Positions 1 to 6,401 of a stretch of 32,324 nt of DNA are shown here, piece by piece. Within the stretch, counting starts at the first letter, position 1, and every line of letters begins with the position of its first letter. The notes under the pieces are model-generated. The model was given only the letters and a program-made list of their open reading frames with translations. It had not been told where the DNA came from and made no database searches. This stretch comes from an uncultured Chitinophagaceae bacterium (GTDB lineage: Bacteria > Bacteroidota > Bacteroidia > Chitinophagales > Chitinophagaceae). The DNA is taken from contig CAMPGT010000012.1 in the NCBI GenBank assembly GCA_946885665.1, positions 1 to 32,324 on the forward strand. Direction: 5' to 3'. Both the position numbers and the translations under genes were made by a program.

Positions 1-29
1 ATATTCAACCCCCAGCGGTGGAAACGGCA

Positions 30-51
30 TATCCCCAGCGGTTGGGGGTGG
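30..51. repeat. Degenerate copy of the intergenic GC hairpin repeat
   Basis: The segment has the frame TATCCCC...GGGGGTGG also found at 4119 and 17003. CCCCA (33-37) pairs with TGGGG (43-47) around the loop GCGGT. The outer arms match the other copies while the fifth base pair is A:T instead of C:G. The second hairpin of the full repeat is absent. The rest of 1-206 is C/G-rich, non-coding and holds no clear Bacteroidota promoter; a TATACTTG at 174-181 is the nearest approach to a -7 box. Confidence 0.5.
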
Positions 52-206
52 TCACGTGTATGGAGGGTCGGGGGGAGGACTGCCGGGGAAAGACCCACTG
101 TAATAATTTGTTAAACCCCCAAAAAATCCCCAACCGGCACAACATTTAGAGAGAATCCACCCGTATATATGACTATACTTGTAACGGAAATCATCGCAAA
201 AAACTT

Positions 207-1532
207 ATGAACCTTCGCTCTTTATTGCCGTGGTTCGCGTGTGTGGTGCTGGTAGCCTCCTGCAGAAAGGACGATGCCAACCCGGGACGGCGCGACACGC
301 CGCAGGATCAACTAATGGACAGCGCGCTCGCTGTGAGCCGCGACATTTACCTATGGAACACGCAAATTCCCGGCAACTTCAACGCCCGGTCGTACGACGA
401 TCCCGACCAGGTAATGATGGGCATCAGGGAGTTCAGCCTCGAACCAGGTTTCAGCGAGCCGGTTGACCACTACAGTTTCGGCATGAAGAAGACCGAATGG
501 GACAACATCAGTTCGGGAATCGCATCCGACTTTGGGCTGAATGCCTTCTTCTTCACAGACAACGATCTCCGCGTGCGGTCGGTAGTAAAAGGTTCACCCG
601 CCGGCCTGGCGGGCATCCGGCGAGGCTGGAAGATCGTGAACGTTGCAGGCAGCGATGACATTACCACCGACAATGCCGATTTCCTGTCTGAACAGATTTA
701 TGGCTCTGCATCAACACCGTTTACGTTCCAAAAACCCGACGGAAGCACGGTGGACATCACGCTCAACGGGGCCACCTACCAGGATAACCCGGTGTATCTC
801 GACACCGTCTATGACCTGGGGGCGAAGAAAGCGGGATACCTGGTGGTCAACTCGTTCCTGGGAGATACAGCAGAGGTGCAACAGAACTTTGCGGGCGTTT
901 TCCAGGAGTTCGCCAGCAAAGGCGTTACCGATGTGATCGTTGACCTGCGCTACAATGGCGGCGGCTATGTGAACCTGCAGGCCAACCTGGCCGATTACCT
1001 GGTGAAGGCTGCGGCCGATGGAAGCATCATGATGAACGAAGAGTTCAACGACAACTACCAGGCGCTCAATACCACCACGCTGTTCGATAAGAAGGGCCCG
1101 CTCAATGTTAACAACATCATTTTTATCGTCAGCAGCAACACGGCGTCGGCAAGCGAACTGCTGATCAATGAGTTGAAACCCTATATGAATGTGAAGCTGG
1201 TGGGTCCTGAGGCCACGTACGGGAAGCCGGTAGGATTTTTCCCGATAGGGGTAGGCGACTGGTATATTTTCCCGGTTTCGTTCCGGAGTACGAATGGGAT
1301 GGGAGAGGGGAATTACTTTGATGGGATTGCAGTGGATAATGTGGTGGAGGATGGGTTGGATAAGGATTGGGGAGATACCGGTGAATCGGCGCTTGGAAGT
1401 GTGTTGCAATATTTATCGACGGGCGCGTTTGCCGTGCGGCCGGTTTCGCCGGGGCTGAACAGTACGCTCGAAACGTTCCGCAGCCTCGCGAATGATAAGT
1501 TGAATAAAAAGTTTAAGGGGGCGGTGAGGTAG
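207..1532 (+). CDS. S41 family C-terminal processing peptidase, lipoprotein
   Basis: A 441-residue serine protease of the tail-specific (CtpA/Tsp) S41 family. The N-terminus is a type II signal peptide with lipobox VASC, so Cys19 would be lipidated. The residues that follow, R-K-D-D, resemble the Bacteroidota lipoprotein export signal (K followed by two acidic residues), which suggests display on the cell surface. A PDZ-like region covers about residues 100-185 and the S41 domain about 200-400. The NTASASE motif at 311-317 carries the probable nucleophile Ser314, and Lys340 in TYGKP is the expected general base, 26 residues later as in CtpA enzymes. The substrate is unknown. The gene is monocistronic and ends 29 bp before the convergent aminotransferase gene. 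Confidence 0.9.
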   Translation: MNLRSLLPWFACVVLVASCRKDDANPGRRDTPQDQLMDSALAVSRDIYLWNTQIPGNFNARSYDDPDQVMMGIREFSLEPGFSEPVDHYSFGMKKTEWDNISSGIASDFGLNAFFFTDNDLRVRSVVKGSPAGLAGIRRGWKIVNVAGSDDITTDNADFLSEQIYGSASTPFTFQKPDGSTVDITLNGATYQDNPVYLDTVYDLGAKKAGYLVVNSFLGDTAEVQQNFAGVFQEFASKGVTDVIVDLRYNGGGYVNLQANLADYLVKAAADGSIMMNEEFNDNYQALNTTTLFDKKGPLNVNNIIFIVSSNTASASELLINELKPYMNVKLVGPEATYGKPVGFFPIGVGDWYIFPVSFRSTNGMGEGNYFDGIAVDNVVEDGLDKDWGDTGESALGSVLQYLSTGAFAVRPVSPGLNSTLETFRSLANDKLNKKFKGAVR

Positions 1533-1535
1533 CCT

Positions 1536-1563
1536 TTTCACCTTTCACCTTTGTCCTTTCTTC
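1536..1563. repeat. Heptamer tandem array between convergent genes
   Basis: Four 7-bp units in exact register: TTTCACC, TTTCACC, TTTGTCC, TTTCTTC. On the minus strand the first two read GGTGAAA. The array fills almost the whole gap between the stop codons of the S41 peptidase and the aminotransferase, and its last two bases enter the aminotransferase stop codon. Confidence 0.6.
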
Positions 1564-2392
1564 AAATCGTCAAATGATAAATCTTCGACACCAGGTCGTG
1601 CGTATATTGCTTACCCTTAAATTCCTTCACCCACCGTATCCCATTCAACGCATTCGTTAAAAACAACTCATCTGCGTGCAGCAGTTCCTCTTCTGTCGCT
1701 TCCTTTTCAATCACCTCTAACCCGCTTTCGGGAATCCGTTGAATGAGGTTCGCCCTCATCACCCCTGCCACGCAGCCTTCGCTGAGCGGCGGCGTATAAA
1801 TCTTTCCTTCCTTCACCCAAAAAACATTGGCGATGGTGGCGTCGCAAATTCTATTTTGACTGTTCAGCACAAGGCAGTCGCCGAATTTATGCTTCTTTGC
1901 ATACATCGCACCCATCGCATATACGAGATAGTTATTTGTTTTGAGGGATGAGAATTTATCGATCGATTTTCTTCCTTCCTCATATATACTCACTGTGATG
2001 CCATCGTCATTTAACGATAAGTAGGAAGAAGAGAGCGGCCACACCTGGATAACATAGCCCGCATTGTTGCTATTGAATTCGTTCAGGCTGCCATCGCCCC
2101 TGTACATGGTGAGCCGCACACGAATGGGTCCCGACAGGCGGTTTTTTTTGATGGTTTTAAATACCTGCTCCTCCAGAATGTTGGCATTGATGAGTCCCTG
2201 CACCCTGATCTGCAGCACTTCCATGCCGTGGAACAGCCGCTCAAAGTGCAGGTCCCTGAGGCGCAGTGAGCCCATTACCACTTTCATCGTCTCGAAAAGT
2301 CCGTCGCCATATCGAAAGGCGCGGTTGTCGGCCCTGATGACGGGCGATTTTTCCTCGGCAAAGCTGCCATTGTGATTTAGCCAGTCCTTCAT
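1562..2392 (-). CDS. Aminotransferase class IV (PabC/IlvE-like, PLP-dependent)
   Basis: A 276-residue fold-type IV PLP enzyme, the family of 4-amino-4-deoxychorismate lyase (PabC), branched-chain aminotransferase and D-amino-acid transaminase. The N-terminal stretch RAFRYGDGLFET (24-35) is the usual class IV opening. Lys151 in SLKTNNYL is the expected Schiff-base lysine. CDATIANVFWV and YTPPLSEGCVAGVMR are the cofactor and substrate-loop motifs near residues 182-212. The usual glutamate before ATIANVF is aspartate here. The short length and the weak branched-chain signature favour an ADC-lyase-like role in folate synthesis, but substrate cannot be fixed from sequence. The neighbours mqnD/mqnB and the pterin genes fit general cofactor metabolism without deciding the question. 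Confidence 0.85.
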   Translation of the reverse strand: MKDWLNHNGSFAEEKSPVIRADNRAFRYGDGLFETMKVVMGSLRLRDLHFERLFHGMEVLQIRVQGLINANILEEQVFKTIKKNRLSGPIRVRLTMYRGDGSLNEFNSNNAGYVIQVWPLSSSYLSLNDDGITVSIYEEGRKSIDKFSSLKTNNYLVYAMGAMYAKKHKFGDCLVLNSQNRICDATIANVFWVKEGKIYTPPLSEGCVAGVMRANLIQRIPESGLEVIEKEATEEELLHADELFLTNALNGIRWVKEFKGKQYTHDLVSKIYHLTI

Positions 2393-2500
2393 CTGATCAA
2401 TTAAGCTGAAAAAATAAAGCTAAAACTTAATTGTTGAAACTAAATTGTATGATCGGGCACGTAGCCGTGCAGAAGTTGATCATTTTTTTTAATATTGCCA

Positions 2501-3064
2501 ATGCTTAAACATTTCCAACGTTTCATCGGTGCAGGTGTGTTCATGATTTTTCTTTATGCATGCGGTGGCGGTGAAAATGTCGTTCCTTCAAAACACATTG
2601 GCGGCAAATTTAATTTTGGTTACCTGCGCTACGATTCGGCGGCGCTGGAATACAGGCTCGATTCGATTCATAACCGCGGACTGGTGATGCAGTTCTGCCT
2701 CGCCGATGCGGCCGATATGAACACCGACTTCCAGTTGATCGCTTATGCGTACGATACGCTGAATGATCACAACAACAGTTGGATGCCCGATACGCTGCGT
2801 TTTGTGCAGGACAGTGTTCCGAAAACTTTTTCGGGAAAGATAGCGATAGGTAATAACGAGGTTACGCGCGAGCAGTTGTACAACGTGGTGCGTGATGAGA
2901 ATGGGGAGCGCTTCGCGTATGATTATTTATTATTTATGCCTACGGTAGAAGGGGTATTTCATCACGTGGTGTATTTGATGAAGCCTATCAAGGATAATAA
3001 GCCGGTACCAGGTGCGAAGATGCAGATGACTTCGCCGATGCCCCCGACGAGAAATTGGTATTAG
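2501..3064 (+). CDS. Small hypothetical lipoprotein
   Basis: A 187-residue protein with a type II signal peptide (lipobox LYAC followed by GGGEN), so probably a periplasm-facing lipoprotein. No acidic export signal follows the cysteine, unlike the S41 lipoprotein upstream. I do not recognise a family. The mature part is soluble, rich in aromatic and acidic residues, with a YDSAALEYRLDSI segment and a basic, proline-rich tail ending in RNWY. The start is ATG at 2501; a TTG two codons upstream (2495) is also in frame but unlikely. It sits alone between divergent and convergent neighbours, with only weak promoter-like sequence (TAATATTG, 2491-2498) at its start. Confidence 0.75.
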   Translation: MLKHFQRFIGAGVFMIFLYACGGGENVVPSKHIGGKFNFGYLRYDSAALEYRLDSIHNRGLVMQFCLADAADMNTDFQLIAYAYDTLNDHNNSWMPDTLRFVQDSVPKTFSGKIAIGNNEVTREQLYNVVRDENGERFAYDYLLFMPTVEGVFHHVVYLMKPIKDNKPVPGAKMQMTSPMPPTRNWY

Positions 3065-3065
3065 A

Positions 3066-3086
3066 AGTTAAAAGTTAAAAGTTAAA
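3066..3086. repeat. Heptamer array AGTTAAA x3
   Basis: Three perfect tandem copies of AGTTAAA start two bases after the stop codon of the small lipoprotein gene. The same unit occurs in the opposite orientation at the 3' end of mqnB (4164-4179). Confidence 0.65.
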
Positions 3087-3107
3087 ACCTTCATTAGTGG
3101 GGAGCCT

Positions 3108-3135
3108 TCTCACGTCTCACGTTTCACGTTTCACG
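3108..3135. repeat. Heptamer array TCTCACG/TTTCACG x4
   Basis: Four units in register: TCTCACG twice, then TTTCACG twice, followed by a partial TCTGCC. The reverse complement (CGTGAGA, CGTGAAA) is the unit found downstream of sprA at 16977. This is the second array in the 121-bp gap between the convergent lipoprotein and mqnD genes. Confidence 0.65.
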
Positions 3136-3185
3136 TCTGCCATTTAGTTTCCGCCTTGGCTGGGGTGCCCCACGAACCTTTGCCG

Positions 3186-4037
3186 TCACAAAAAAACCTT
3201 CTCCATTTCCACCGGCAGCTTATTGATCGAGCTGTGCACCTGCACGAACTTTTTCACCGCATTCTTTCCGGCCTCTCCAAGGTCGATGGTGAAATCATTC
3301 ACATAAAGATCGATGTGCATCTGCATCACCTCCGCACTCATTTCCTGGGCGTTTTCCCTGATAAAATCACTCAGCTCATTCCCCTGGGCCCGCGAATATT
3401 CAACACTTTCCCGTATCAACTGCTCCACGCGCACTGCGACCTCCACCGGCAATGACCGTTTTGCAACAATACCGCCGAGGGGAACAGGCAGCCCGGTTTC
3501 CGTTTCCCAGTACTCGCCCAGGTCGGTGATTTTGCTGAGGCCCTTGTCCTGGTAGGTGAACCTGTTTTCGTGAATGATCACGCCGAGCTTCACCGCCTGT
3601 ATATTTTGCAGGGTTCCGGTGTTGCTGAGTACAAAGTCTTCAATCTCGTCGTAACGAAGAAACACCTTGTTGGCCGCTTCCGGGTAAGCCAGGGAAAAAA
3701 GCACGTGCGCCGTGGTGTGCCTGCCCGGAATGGCGATTACGCACTGGCGTATCGCCGGTTCGGGTATCGGGAGAGATGAGATGAGCAGCGGTCCCACGCC
3801 ATTACCCAGGGCGGCGCCGGCATTAAGGGTAACATATTTTTCCAACACCAGCGGCAGGCTTCCGAAGCTGATCTTCGAGATGTCGAGTTTTCCTGCCATC
3901 GCCATTTCATTGAGCGTTTGCACGTCTTCCATCACCACATCGAAGGTGAAGCCGCCTGTATCTATTTTTTTATTGACCAGCGCGTCGAATATGTAGGTGT
4001 CATTGGGACAAGGGGAAAAGCCGAGGGTTAAGTTCAT
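3186..4037 (-). CDS. mqnD: 1,4-dihydroxy-6-naphthoate synthase, MqnD
   Basis: A 283-residue enzyme of the futalosine route to menaquinone. It converts cyclic dehypoxanthinyl futalosine to 1,4-dihydroxy-6-naphthoate. The N-terminus LGFSPCPNDTYIFDAL (5-20) is the family signature. SFGSLP (58-63) and GNGVGPLL (79-86) are typical of this periplasmic-binding-protein-like fold. His156 in GVIIHE is at the position expected for the catalytic histidine. Length is normal. It follows mqnB on the same strand, with a 126-bp gap occupied by the heptamer and hairpin repeat, so whether the two are co-transcribed through that repeat is open. mqnA and mqnC are not in the window. Confidence 0.93.
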   Translation of the reverse strand: MNLTLGFSPCPNDTYIFDALVNKKIDTGGFTFDVVMEDVQTLNEMAMAGKLDISKISFGSLPLVLEKYVTLNAGAALGNGVGPLLISSLPIPEPAIRQCVIAIPGRHTTAHVLFSLAYPEAANKVFLRYDEIEDFVLSNTGTLQNIQAVKLGVIIHENRFTYQDKGLSKITDLGEYWETETGLPVPLGGIVAKRSLPVEVAVRVEQLIRESVEYSRAQGNELSDFIRENAQEMSAEVMQMHIDLYVNDFTIDLGEAGKNAVKKFVQVHSSINKLPVEMEKVFL

Positions 4038-4061
4038 TTGTTTCTTTTTTTAGTTGTTGAT

Positions 4062-4110
4062 CGGCAAACGGCAAACGGCAAACGGGAGACGGGAGACGGA
4101 AGACGGGAGT
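4062..4110. repeat. Seven-unit heptamer array upstream of mqnD
   Basis: Seven consecutive 7-bp units: CGGCAAA three times, CGGGAGA twice, CGGAAGA, CGGGAGT. An isolated GGCAAACG follows and leads into the hairpin repeat at 4119. This is the longest array in the window and the only one made of two alternating unit types. It lies between mqnB and mqnD, 24 bp upstream of the mqnD start. Confidence 0.75.
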
Positions 4111-4118
4111 GGCAAACG

Positions 4119-4163
4119 TATCCCCCGCTGGCGGGGGTGGCGCGCAGCGCCGGGGGTGGACCC
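4119..4163. repeat. GC-rich double-hairpin intergenic repeat, copy 1
   Basis: Two adjacent perfect inverted repeats. Stem 1 is CCCCCGC (4122-4128) and GCGGGGG (4131-4137) with a 2-nt centre. Stem 2 is GGCGC (4139-4143) and GCGCC (4147-4151) with loop GCA. It ends in GGGGGTGGACCC next to the mqnB stop codon. A near-identical copy lies at 17003-17045. No T-run follows on either side, so it does not look like a standard intrinsic terminator. Confidence 0.75.
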
Positions 4164-4829
4164 TTAACTTTTAACTTTTGCTAAAAGCAACATCTCCCTC
4201 AACTTCTCATTCAATACCGCAATCGCCTCCTGCAATTTCCAGTTCCGCTTGTTCCTTTCCCCCACAAAGTTAGAAACCGCTCTCAACTGGATGAAAGGTA
4301 TGTTTTCCATCAGGCAAACATAATGCAGCGCAGCGCCCTCCATCGATTCGACGGCAGGGTCATACTTGCGTGCAATCATTTGCGCCTGATCCGGCGTAGA
4401 GCTGATGCAGTTAATGGTGGCGCCGCGTACAAAAGGGAGTCCAAACGCCTTCCATCGTTCCGCATAAGGATTTCCAAGCACCCGGTTGTGAAAAGGCTCA
4501 TCGTTGCTATCTGCGAATCCCAGGTCAAAAATATCAGCGAAGCCTCCGTCGTCAATCGCGCCAAGGTCGGCAAACACTTCTTCGTCCACGAAACAAGCGC
4601 TTCCGGGAGGAAGCTCTTGTTTGAAACTTCCCCCAATACCGGCCTGTATGATAACATCCGGCCGCCGCCGAATAATTTTCTTACCCAGTCCGTAAGCCGT
4701 GATGGCGCTGCCAATACCCGTCACCAATACCTCCACTTCGTTCCCGTTCACTTCTCCGTGCAGCCCGCGAAGCCATTCGGCCGTGATATTTATTTCATTA
4801 TATGTGGCGCTGGCCAGCAGTATATACAT
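4164..4829 (-). CDS. mqnB: Futalosine hydrolase, MqnB
   Basis: A 221-residue nucleoside hydrolase of the MTA/SAH nucleosidase fold. It cleaves futalosine to dehypoxanthinyl futalosine plus hypoxanthine in menaquinone synthesis. Visible motifs are VTGIGSAITAYGLG (36-49), IIQAGIGGSF with the nucleobase-pocket glycines, and VESMEGAALHYVCL with the acidic SMEGAA motif shared by this fold. IQLRAVSNFVGERN supplies the late catalytic segment. The pair with mqnD supports futalosine rather than methylthioadenosine as substrate. The last codons (A-K-V-K-S-stop) are written by the AAGTTAA heptamer repeat, so the repeat has replaced or extended the C-terminus. A perfect AGGAGG lies 7 nt upstream of the start. 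Confidence 0.92.
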   Translation of the reverse strand: MYILLASATYNEINITAEWLRGLHGEVNGNEVEVLVTGIGSAITAYGLGKKIIRRRPDVIIQAGIGGSFKQELPPGSACFVDEEVFADLGAIDDGGFADIFDLGFADSNDEPFHNRVLGNPYAERWKAFGLPFVRGATINCISSTPDQAQMIARKYDPAVESMEGAALHYVCLMENIPFIQLRAVSNFVGERNKRNWKLQEAIAVLNEKLREMLLLAKVKS

Positions 4830-4836
4830 ACCAATA

Positions 4837-4842
4837 CCTCCT
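4837..4842 (-). promoter_or_regulatory. Perfect Shine-Dalgarno box for mqnB
   Basis: AGGAGG on the minus strand, 7 nt before the mqnB ATG. Bacteroidota ribosomes generally do not rely on Shine-Dalgarno pairing and I see no comparable box at the other starts I checked, so this site may be coincidence or a special case. Confidence 0.4.
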
Positions 4843-4873
4843 GATTAACACGTGATTGCAAAGCAAGGGATTT

Positions 4874-4886
4874 TGCCTGACAGGCA
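4874..4886. promoter_or_regulatory. 13-bp palindrome, candidate operator
   Basis: TGCCTG-A-CAGGCA, perfect 6-bp arms around one base. It lies in the 85-bp divergent gap between mqnB and the first PTPS gene, directly before the TACCTTTG box of the latter. The position suits a repressor site, but no regulator gene is nearby. Confidence 0.35.
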
Positions 4887-4887
4887 G

Positions 4888-4895
4888 TACCTTTG
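4888..4895 (+). promoter_or_regulatory. Bacteroidota -7 element for the PTPS-folE cluster
   Basis: TACCTTTG is an exact match to TAnnTTTG, 19 nt before the start of the first PTPS gene. No well-spaced TTTG -33 element was found upstream; the nearest TTTG (4872-4875) is only 12 nt away. Confidence 0.5.
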
Positions 4896-4914
4896 CCAAA
4901 ATTTTTCTTTTTAA

Positions 4915-5325
4915 ATGGTTTACCTTACCCGCCAGGAGCACTTCAATGCCGCCCACAAGCTGTACAACCCGGCGTGGAGCCGCGAAAAGAATGAAGAGGT
5001 CTTCGGTAAGTGCGCAAACGAGAACTGGCACGGACATAACTACGACCTTTATGTGACCGTAAAAGGCACCCCCGATCCAAACACCGGATTTTTGTTTGAT
5101 GTAAAACAGCTAAGCACCATCATTCGCCAGGAGGTAACGGAAAAGCTCGATCATAAGAACCTGAACCTGGATGTTGCCTTCATGCGCGGCAAAATGTGTT
5201 CAACGGAGAACCTGGCCATTGAAATCTGGAAACAACTGGAGCCACACCTGCCGTCTACCATCCGGCTGCATTGCATCAAGCTATATGAAACGCCGCGTAT
5301 TTATATTGAATACTTCGGTGATTGA
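4915..5325 (+). CDS. 6-pyruvoyl-tetrahydropterin synthase family protein, paralogue 1
   Basis: A 136-residue protein of the PTPS/QueD family, acting on 7,8-dihydroneopterin triphosphate. Zinc ligands are His14 (HFNAAH), His39 and His41 (HGH). The catalytic cysteine is Cys33 in GKCANENWHGH. The spacing C-x5-HGH is that of eukaryotic-type PTPS (PTPS-II) rather than the C-x3-HGH of E. coli QueD. LDHKNLNLD and the final KLYETPR glutamate motif complete the active site. A second copy with about 45% identity by eye follows 23 bp later, then folE, whose product makes the substrate. Either 6-carboxy-tetrahydropterin (queuosine) or 6-pyruvoyl-tetrahydropterin (biopterin) could be the product. Confidence 0.88.
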   Translation: MVYLTRQEHFNAAHKLYNPAWSREKNEEVFGKCANENWHGHNYDLYVTVKGTPDPNTGFLFDVKQLSTIIRQEVTEKLDHKNLNLDVAFMRGKMCSTENLAIEIWKQLEPHLPSTIRLHCIKLYETPRIYIEYFGD

Positions 5326-5348
5326 TTTTTTCACTAAATTCTCAGGCT

Positions 5349-5765
5349 TTGTCAAAAAAAGTAGCAGTTTTCAGGAAGGAGCATTTTAACGCCGCTCACC
5401 GCTTGTTCAACCCCGCCTGGGATGATGCAAAGAATAACGCCGTGTTCGGCAAGTGCAACAACCCGAATTTTCACGGCCACAACTATGAGCTGATCGTAAA
5501 GCTGGTGGGTGAGCCCGACCCGCAAACCGGGTACGTGATGGACATGAAAGTGCTGAGCGAACTGGTGAAAGAGCACGTACTGTTGCGTTTCGATCATAAG
5601 AACCTCAACCTCGATACCACATATTTTAAAGATATCAACCCAACGGCGGAGAACATCTGCGTCGTTATTTACAACATCCTGCGCGACAAGATAGACGCCC
5701 GCCTCGACATGCAGGTGCGGCTGTACGAAACGGAAAGGAACTTTGTGGAATATCCCGCGACTTAA
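5349..5765 (+). CDS. 6-pyruvoyl-tetrahydropterin synthase family protein, paralogue 2
   Basis: A 138-residue PTPS/QueD-family protein with all key residues: His17, Cys36 in GKCNNPNFHGH, His42 and His44, FDHKNLNLD, and YETER near the end. The GKCNNPN-x-HGHNY block is very close to the mammalian PTPS motif. No ATG is available; the best start is TTG at 5349 (Leu/Met-S-K-K-V-A-V-F), because the family begins about 13-17 residues before the first zinc histidine. A TTG at 5322 is an alternative. The tandem arrangement indicates duplication and divergence, and both copies look catalytically intact, so they may serve different pterin branches. Confidence 0.87.
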   Translation: MSKKVAVFRKEHFNAAHRLFNPAWDDAKNNAVFGKCNNPNFHGHNYELIVKLVGEPDPQTGYVMDMKVLSELVKEHVLLRFDHKNLNLDTTYFKDINPTAENICVVIYNILRDKIDARLDMQVRLYETERNFVEYPAT

Positions 5766-5786
5766 ATTTATCAAGAAACTGATCCA

Positions 5787-6383
5787 ATGGCGTATAAAAA
5801 AATCGAAAAATTTGATGACGACACCACTTCGGGACTCATCACCAGCTACAAACAGATACTTAAATTATTAGGGCAGGATACGGAAAGAGAAGGGCTCGCA
5901 AAAACGCCGGAGCGACTCGCGAAAGCGATGCAGTACCTGACGCACGGCTATGATCTCGATGCGCATGAAATTCTCAGTACCGCGAAATTTCGCGAGGAGA
6001 TCAGCGAAATGATCGTCGTGAAAGATATAGAACTGTACAGCATGTGCGAGCATCACATGCTTCCTTTTTTCGGCAAGGCACACGTTGCCTACATTCCGAA
6101 CGGATGGATCACGGGGCTGAGCAAGATCGCCAGGGTGGTGGATGTGTACGCACGAAGGCTGCAGGTGCAGGAGCGGCTCACCACAGAAATTCTCAATGCG
6201 CTGAAAGATACTTTGCAGCCGCTCGGCGTGGCAGTGGTCATCGAAGCGTCGCATCTTTGCATGATGATGAGGGGAGTGCAGAAACAGAATTCGGTTACCA
6301 CCACTTCCGCATTTTGGGGAGAGTTTGAAAAAAATGAGACGAGAAGTGAATTTACCAAACTGATCTCCTCACATTTGCATTAA
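5787..6383 (+). CDS. folE: GTP cyclohydrolase I, FolE
   Basis: A 198-residue type I GTP cyclohydrolase. It opens GTP to 7,8-dihydroneopterin triphosphate, the first step to folate, biopterin and queuosine. Zinc ligands Cys87 and His90 lie in [12 protein letters not shown], and Cys158 in [38 protein letters not shown] is the substrate-pocket signature. Length and motifs are complete. It lies 21 bp after the second PTPS gene on the same strand, so the three genes probably form one transcript from the promoter at 4888. Confidence 0.96.
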   Translation: MAYKKIEKFDDDTTSGLITSYKQILKLLGQDTEREGLAKTPERLAKAMQYLTHGYDLDAHEILSTAKFREEISEMIVVKDIELYSMCEHHMLPFFGKAHVAYIPNGWITGLSKIARVVDVYARRLQVQERLTTEILNALKDTLQPLGVAVVIEASHLCMMMRGVQKQNSVTTTSAFWGEFEKNETRSEFTKLISSHLH

Positions 6384-6384
6384 T

Positions 6385-6392
6385 TATTTTTG
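6385..6392 (+). promoter_or_regulatory. -7 element for fabD
   Basis: TATTTTTG fits TAnnTTTG exactly and lies 9 nt before the fabD ATG at 6402, overlapping the end of folE. No clear -33 partner was found. The position would give a very short leader. Confidence 0.45.
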
Positions 6393-6401
6393 AAAACCAT
6401 T

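Noticed and set aside
145..181. Promoter for the S41 peptidase (TTTA and TATACTTG)
   Set aside because: The two elements are 25 nt apart and each has a mismatch; too weak to call.
4062..4110. Short direct repeats as a CRISPR array
   Set aside because: Units are 7 bp with no spacers between them and no cas genes are present.
4119..4163. Double hairpin as an intrinsic terminator
   Set aside because: Strong stems but no T-run on either side; the repeated copy at 17003 and the fixed flanks fit a dispersed repeat better. A termination role cannot be excluded.
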